Of a DNA stretch of 36,630 nucleotides, positions 32,920 to 36,630 are shown one piece after another. Source of the DNA: Candidatus Segatella intestinihominis (GTDB lineage Bacteria > Bacteroidota > Bacteroidia > Bacteroidales > Bacteroidaceae); assembly GCA_900548535.1 (NCBI GenBank), contig URLG01000025.1:1-36630 (forward strand), written 5' to 3'. Positions within the stretch are counted from its first letter, which is position 1; each line of letters opens with the position of its first letter. Both the position numbers and the translations under genes were made by a program. Under the pieces are notes generated by a model, which was not told the DNA's origin, searched no databases, and saw nothing but the letters and a program-made list of their open reading frames with translations.

Positions 32920-32950
32920 TTAAAAATTAAGAATTAAGAATTAAGAATTC
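32920..32950 (+). repeat. AATTAAG heptamer run at a start codon
   Basis: Three to four AATTAAG units end directly before the GTG start of the next gene. Because they form the ribosome-entry region, changes in copy number could alter translation. This is inference. Confidence 0.65.
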
Positions 32951-33766
32951 GTGGAACTAAGTAGATTGATACAACATCCGGAGGAAATGAACCGAGAGAC
33001 GCTCTATGACCTGCGCGCCTTGCTGGCTCTGTACCCCTATTATCAGACGGCACGCCTGCTGATGTTGCAGAACCTATACCTGCTCCACGACCCTAGCTTC
33101 GACGAGGAGCTGCGCCGCACCGCCATCTACATCACCGACCGCAAGATGATATTCCAGATGATAGAGGCGGCCCACTACCAGCTCAAGAAAGCCCCTGCCG
33201 AGCAGGCTGCCGAGGCACGAGCCCAGCAGACCACAGCCAACGGCAAGAAGGTGGATCGCACCAAGGACCTCATCGACACCTTCCTGGGCAGCATTCCGGT
33301 GGATGCCAGCGAGGAGGAGAAGAAGAAGGACCGCAAGCGCAAGCCTACACCTGCCGATGCAGCCGTGGACTATGTGGCCTATCTCATGGAGACGGGCGAC
33401 GAGGAGGAAGAGGAGCAGCAATCGCGCACCATCAGCCTCATAGACGACTTCATAGAGGACGGCGGATTCAAGCTGTCCAAGGTGGATGCAGGCTCGGACT
33501 ATAAGCCCGAATACACCCCCGAGATCAGCAATGAGGAGACCGAGGAGGGTGGCGCTTCGGAGGAGACCGAGAACAGCGGCGTATTCACCGAGACCCTGGC
33601 TCGCATCTACATCAAGCAGGGCAAGTATGAGCGTGCGCATGGCATCATCGACAGGCTCCACAGGCAGCACCCCGACAAGAGTGCATACTATGTGGACCAG
33701 CTGCGCTTCCTAGAGAAGCTGATGTTCAATGAGGCGAAGTCGAAGAAAAAAGTGGATAAGAAATAG
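32951..33766 (+). CDS. Conserved hypothetical protein of the lptE-secG cluster
   Basis: This 271-residue cytoplasmic protein starts at a GTG directly after the AATTAAG run. The N-terminus (ELSRLIQHPEEMNRETLYDL, then LLALYPYYQTARLL MLQNLYLL) is helical and resembles the conserved first part of Bacteroidota proteins found between lptE and secG. A middle region (about 80-195) is low-complexity, rich in Ala, Lys and Glu. The C-terminal part TETLARIYIKQGKYERAHGII looks like one TPR-type helix pair. No enzyme motif is visible, so I name it by context only. Its function is unknown. Confidence 0.7.
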   Translation: MELSRLIQHPEEMNRETLYDLRALLALYPYYQTARLLMLQNLYLLHDPSFDEELRRTAIYITDRKMIFQMIEAAHYQLKKAPAEQAAEARAQQTTANGKKVDRTKDLIDTFLGSIPVDASEEEKKKDRKRKPTPADAAVDYVAYLMETGDEEEEEQQSRTISLIDDFIEDGGFKLSKVDAGSDYKPEYTPEISNEETEEGGASEETENSGVFTETLARIYIKQGKYERAHGIIDRLHRQHPDKSAYYVDQLRFLEKLMFNEAKSKKKVDKK

Positions 33767-33841
33767 ATACGATAGCAATATCAGTATCAACAGCAATAAG
33801 TAAAAATTCATAATAAATAAAACTAGTTTTAAAATTAAAAA

Positions 33842-34228
33842 ATGGCTTACACATTATTTGTAGTATTAATCGTCCTGGCATCTATCCTGATGATTCTCAT
33901 CGTGCTGATCCAGGAGTCTAAGGGAGGTGGATTGGCTTCCAACTTCTCATCAACCAACTCTATCATGGGTGTTCGCAAGACCACCGATGTAGTAGAAAAA
34001 CTTACATGGGGACTTGCCATAGCGATGGTAGTGATCAGCGTGGCATGTGCTTACGTAGCACCTCAGGCAGCTGGCGACAGCTCAGTGATGGAGGGCGCTA
34101 CCCAGGAGCAGACCGCCCTGCCAGCTATGCCAGGTGCTAGCAAGGATGCCCAGAAGGCAGCTCCAGCAGCAGGCGCTCAGGCTCCAGCAGCAGCAGCTCC
34201 TACTGTACCTGCTAGCCCAGCTAAGTAA
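33842..34228 (+). CDS. secG: SecG, protein translocase subunit
   Basis: This 128-residue SecG has two membrane helices (about 3-24 and about 53-73) joined by the conserved loop VLIQESKGGGLASNF, with SSTNSIMGVRKTTD. SecG assists the SecYEG channel by changing topology during export. Beyond the second helix this protein has an unusual Ala/Pro/Gln-rich tail (about 80-128), a lineage-typical extension seen in Bacteroidota. It ends the plus-strand cluster. A hairpin with CCCCTTT/AAAGGGG arms (34292-34315) lies downstream but has no T-run. Confidence 0.92.
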   Translation: MAYTLFVVLIVLASILMILIVLIQESKGGGLASNFSSTNSIMGVRKTTDVVEKLTWGLAIAMVVISVACAYVAPQAAGDSSVMEGATQEQTALPAMPGASKDAQKAAPAAGAQAPAAAAPTVPASPAK

Positions 34229-34291
34229 AAGACTGGATAAAAATCTCCCAAAATTGCAACATTTAGAAAGAGTGGCATTCCACCCATTTAT

Positions 34292-34315
34292 CCCCTTTTA
34301 TTCTAGAGAAAGGGG
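34292..34315 (+). terminator. Weak hairpin downstream of secG
   Basis: CCCCTTT (34292-34298) and AAAGGGG (34309-34315) give a 7-bp stem with a 10-base loop. No T-run follows, so a terminator role is uncertain. Confidence 0.35.
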
Positions 34316-34374
34316 GCTAAAAAGGGGGAAATGTCACTTTTTTCGTAAGAAATCGCAAAAAAGTTGCGGAAAAA

Positions 34375-34406
34375 TTTGGTGGAATCAGATTTTCTTCGTA
34401 CCTTTG
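34375..34406 (+). promoter_or_regulatory. Promoter of tRNA-His
   Basis: TTTG (34375-34378), a 20-base spacer and TACCTTTG (34399-34406) match the Bacteroidota consensus exactly. The tRNA begins 42 bases downstream. Confidence 0.85.
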
Positions 34407-34448
34407 CACTCGCTTAAAAGAAATGACTCTTCTAAGCAAGCTAACATG

Positions 34449-34522
34449 GTGGACGTAGTTCAGTTGGTTAGAGCGTCAGATTGTGGTTCTGAATGTCGTG
34501 GGTTCGAGTCCCACCTTCCACC
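34449..34522 (+). tRNA. tRNA-His (GTG anticodon)
   Basis: The 74-nt cloverleaf has acceptor arms GTGGACG and CTTCCAC, with one C-U mismatch at the sixth pair. The anticodon loop TTGTGGT sits in a CAGA/TCTG stem, and the T arm is GTGGG-TTCGAGT-CCCAC. A G at 34448 can serve as the histidine-specific extra G(-1), pairing with C73 at 34522. The 3' CCA is not encoded, since CAA follows the discriminator. Confidence 0.95.
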
Positions 34523-34528
34523 CAAGAT

Positions 34529-34568
34529 AAACCCTGCAAATCGAAAGATTTTGCAGGGTTTCTTGTTT
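34529..34568 (+). terminator. Terminator of tRNA-His
   Basis: AAACCCTGCAAATC and GATTTTGCAGGGTTT pair over about 14 bp with one bulged T and a GAAA loop, followed by a T-rich tail (CTTGTTTATT). Confidence 0.85.
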
Positions 34569-34590
34569 ATTATAGCCATCACCTCAAAAA

Positions 34591-34657
34591 ACTCCTAACT
34601 CCTAACTCCCAACTCCTAACTCCCAACTCCTAACTCCTAACTCCCAACTCCCAACTA
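34591..34657. repeat. CTAACTC/CCAACTC heptamer array
   Basis: About nine seven-base units, the reverse complement of the GGAGTTA type at 32299. The array reaches the stop codon of the DUF5675 gene, which it seems to supply. Confidence 0.9.
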
Positions 34658-35131
34658 CATCACCGTGATCCATACAGCCTCGTCATGATCCCTAGCCTCT
34701 ACAAATCGGCGGATGAATCGGTTCACCCATAGGCGGGAGTCGATGAGCTTGCCCACAAACTGGTTTTTGCCCAGCAGGATGCAGCCCTGCGTGTCCTTGG
34801 GGTAGTTGCCTGCGTGGATGCGGATGCCCGAGAACTTGGGCACATTCACCAGGAGTGGCAGCCACTTCTTGAATCTGGGCGACCAGGTTACCACCACTGG
34901 GTAGCGGCCCTCGGGTATCGCCGTCTGGCCCGGCACACGGCGCTCCTTGCGCCATGTGGGTTCCAGCGTGTCGCAGAAGGGCTCCTCCCTGGTCAGGTCG
35001 GTGAGCACCTGCACGTCAGTTACTTCCCCTCTAGGGTTACGTACCACCTTCACACTCTCATCGTCCAAGAGATACAGTCTGCCGATGGTATAAGCAGGCT
35101 TCTTGGCTATTCTTTTTAATATGATTTCCAT
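34655..35131 (-). CDS. DUF5675 family protein
   Basis: This 158-residue cytoplasmic protein shows the DUF5675 pattern: FCDTLEPTWRKE, then PGQTAIPEGRYPVVV, SPRFKKWLPLLVNVPKFSGI, and RIHAGNYPKDTQGCILLG at the C-terminal half. The family is common in prophage and mobile islands of Bacteroidota. Its conserved H, N and C residues (HAGN, GC) suggest a small hydrolase-like fold, but no activity is established to my knowledge. It starts six bases after the DUF3987 gene and shares its strand, so the two form a pair. The last codon is adjacent to a heptamer array, so its natural C-terminus may have been trimmed by the repeat. Confidence 0.75.
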   Translation of the reverse strand: MEIILKRIAKKPAYTIGRLYLLDDESVKVVRNPRGEVTDVQVLTDLTREEPFCDTLEPTWRKERRVPGQTAIPEGRYPVVVTWSPRFKKWLPLLVNVPKFSGIRIHAGNYPKDTQGCILLGKNQFVGKLIDSRLWVNRFIRRFVEARDHDEAVWITVM

Positions 35132-35137
35132 TTTTTC

Positions 35138-36630
35138 TTACTGATTATTTTTATATTGTAGCTTGATAAAACTGTCAGAACTGTAAGTGTCAGATTTCTT
35201 GCGCTGGATATACTTGCGATGGGTCCAGGTATAGAGCATGTTCTTGGTGCCCTCGATGCTGAAGCCATGGGCAAGACGGAGCTGCTGAGCCTGCTGGAGC
35301 GTAAACTCATCGGGCAGGAGCTGGAGCAGATTCTGAGGGCCGCGCATAGAACTCTTCTCCCCCACCTCATCAGCCTTGGCGATGGCTTCGCCGAAGAATT
35401 GCATCTTGCACCACAGGTCATACTGCTCGCTCCAACGGATGAAGTCGTCCATCTCCGGCTCCCACTCATATCCATTAGCCACATAGAGCACGCACGCCTT
35501 CAGATAGGCTATCACGTTGGCTCGGAAGGAGAGATTCTCGTAGATGCGGCTCTGCGAGAGGCGGGCAAAGTCGGCGTTCTCCTCCATCAGCTGCCCTGCC
35601 AGTCGGAAAGCCTCGGGACAATCCACCACGCCCGATGCCTGGCATAGCCGCTCGATGTAGGGCCTGAGCTGCTCTCTGAACTTGTCGTCGTAGTCGCCAT
35701 AGACGGGCATCTCGGCTCCTATCTCCCTCTCCGGGATGGTGCAGAAGTTGATGCGCGAGAGCGGACCGTCGGTCAGCACACGGGAGAAGTAGCGCTTGCC
35801 CTTCTGGATGGTGGTGGAAGCGTTCCAGTTGAAGCGGATGGTGACTCGCTCCGTGACGCTCTGCGTGCCCACACGGGTCTGTCCATACTGGTTGCCAGGG
35901 TCGAAGGCAAGGCACATGATGCGAAACTGCTGGGCGCCCGTGCCCTTGAGAGCGTCAAACTGGTCTATCTCGTTCAGAGATGTGTAGAGAAAATGCTCCT
36001 GCGCCTCAGCTGTTCGCATCACGAAGGCTGGGTTGGTCATGTCGGCGTCTATCTCCTGGATGATGAGGTTCTGCGGTCGCTTGCGCTTGTCCTTGTTGGC
36101 TCCCTTTCGGGTCACCTCGTCCTTCCACTCCTTCTCCCTTTGCAGGTTCTCACGGTCACGGCGGCGAATGTCCTCCATAATCATGTTGATGGGCATCTGT
36201 ACACAATTTTTACCTGCGCCCGTACCCGCCAGCAGGCAGCACATCAGGGTGGCCTCGTGCGCCACATTGTCTATGTAGCGGAAGGAGGTGCGCCACAGAT
36301 GGGTGGCTAGCGGAGGGAAGATGGCGTGGGCTACGGCAGGCTTGTAGATGTCCGGTGTCTGGGAGATGAGGAGATCCACGAGCCTAGGCAACTTCTTCGG
36401 CATCTCGGGAGGAGCTTCATTAGTTAGGAGTGAGGAGTCTTTTAAGTTAGGAGTTAGGAGTGAGGAGTTAGGAGTTAAGAGAGTCGCTCGCTTCTCTGCT
36501 TGCGCATTGATGCGGATTACGTCTCGGGAGAAGGGCTTCGTATTGTCAGCATATTTCGCATAGAAGTCATGGATGAGCTGCTGGCAGTCTCGCTCCTGGG
36601 CGAAGCTAGGCATCTTCACGGAGACTACTC
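35138..36630 (-). CDS. DUF3987 (VirE-like) protein, cut by the window edge
   Basis: The frame stays open to the end of the window (V V S V K M P S F), so the gene probably starts beyond it; the first in-window ATG is at 36613-36611. About 490 residues are visible. LLAGTGAGKNCVQMPI holds the DUF3987 P-loop (AGTGAGKN, Asn in place of Thr/Ser). It is followed by IQEIDADMTNPAF (Walker B-like), LNEIDQFDALKG and IRFNWNASTT. Such proteins are primase- or helicase-related and common in mobile islands. A GGAGTTA-type repeat lies in frame at 36422-36478, giving the LLTPNSS units near residues 47-60. It is followed directly by a DUF5675 gene. Confidence 0.75.
   Translation of the reverse strand, partial: VVSVKMPSFAQERDCQQLIHDFYAKYADNTKPFSRDVIRINAQAEKRATLLTPNSSLLTPNLKDSSLLTNEAPPEMPKKLPRLVDLLISQTPDIYKPAVAHAIFPPLATHLWRTSFRYIDNVAHEATLMCCLLAGTGAGKNCVQMPINMIMEDIRRRDRENLQREKEWKDEVTRKGANKDKRKRPQNLIIQEIDADMTNPAFVMRTAEAQEHFLYTSLNEIDQFDALKGTGAQQFRIMCLAFDPGNQYGQTRVGTQSVTERVTIRFNWNASTTIQKGKRYFSRVLTDGPLSRINFCTIPEREIGAEMPVYGDYDDKFREQLRPYIERLCQASGVVDCPEAFRLAGQLMEENADFARLSQSRIYENLSFRANVIAYLKACVLYVANGYEWEPEMDDFIRWSEQYDLWCKMQFFGEAIAKADEVGEKSSMRGPQNLLQLLPDEFTLQQAQQLRLAHGFSIEGTKNMLYTWTHRKYIQRKKSDTYSSDSFIKLQYKNNQ
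36422..36478. repeat. In-frame heptamer repeat in the DUF3987 gene
   Basis: GGAGTTA and GGAGTGA units with a seven-base period run through the coding sequence, giving LLTPNSS-LLTPN on the gene strand. The repeat is part of the N-terminal linker ahead of the P-loop domain. Confidence 0.8.

Noticed and set aside
34292..34345. Second tRNA or structured RNA between secG and tRNA-His
   Set aside because: Only a short CCCCTTT/AAAGGGG hairpin and a GGGGG-AAAA-GGGGG stretch are seen, with no cloverleaf or known RNA pattern.
34134..34598. Plus-strand frame overlapping secG and the tRNA
   Set aside because: It runs through the SecG tail in another frame, then through the tRNA-His gene and its terminator, so it is not a gene.

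Overview
The window reads as the chromosome of a Bacteroidota member, most likely Prevotellaceae (Segatella/Prevotella copri-like). The evidence is a SusC/SusD polysaccharide utilisation locus (PUL) with a hybrid two-component regulator, Bacteroidota-type promoters (TTTG, 19-21 bp spacer, TAnnTTTG), DUF4837, DUF3987 and DUF5675 proteins, a LptE-SecG operon, and seven-base-period intergenic repeats. The species name is inference; no rRNA lies in the window. Left end (1-4500): an accessory, decayed region. It holds the debris of a DUF3791/DUF3990 module (possible ADP-ribosyltransferase-type toxin unit), two diverged copies of an unknown small gene (1097-1360 and 4060-4338, both minus) that share a promoter and a roughly 110-nt leader whose predicted fold sequesters the start codon, an AAA ATPase, YjbQ, and an internally deleted group II intron sitting directly behind a terminator hairpin. 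Centre-left (4516-18703, all minus): one PUL. Transcription order is HTCS sensor-regulator, GH5 endoglucanase, SusC, SusD, surface glycan-binding lipoprotein, GH3 beta-glucosidase. The simplest reading is a beta-glucan system: surface GH5 cuts, SusCD imports oligosaccharides, GH3 releases glucose, and HTCS senses the oligosaccharides in the periplasm. Three phased AGGTTT repeats in front of the GH5 -7 element are a good candidate HTCS operator. Centre (18820-27127): an M18 aminopeptidase and RmuC on plus. They converge, through a shared terminator, on a minus-strand pair: an AmpG-like MFS permease and an unusual 1331-residue fusion of a GT2 glycosyltransferase, a HIT/GalT-like DUF4922 domain and a SpoIID/LytB domain. 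Right (27197-34228, all plus): a housekeeping cluster of rlmN, three tiny membrane proteins (two of them a tandem duplicate pair of 34 and 33 residues), a DUF4837 lipoprotein, a PdxA-family protein that has lost two of three metal ligands, a sigma-54 activator without a receiver domain, lptE, a conserved hypothetical and secG. tRNA-His follows with a full promoter and terminator. Right edge (34655-36630, minus): DUF5675 and a DUF3987 protein cut by the window end, which look like the edge of a mobile or prophage-like island beside the tRNA. Seven-base-period repeats (GGAGTTA, AATTAAG/TTAATTC and TTCACTC types) recur between genes and also run in frame through two coding regions.
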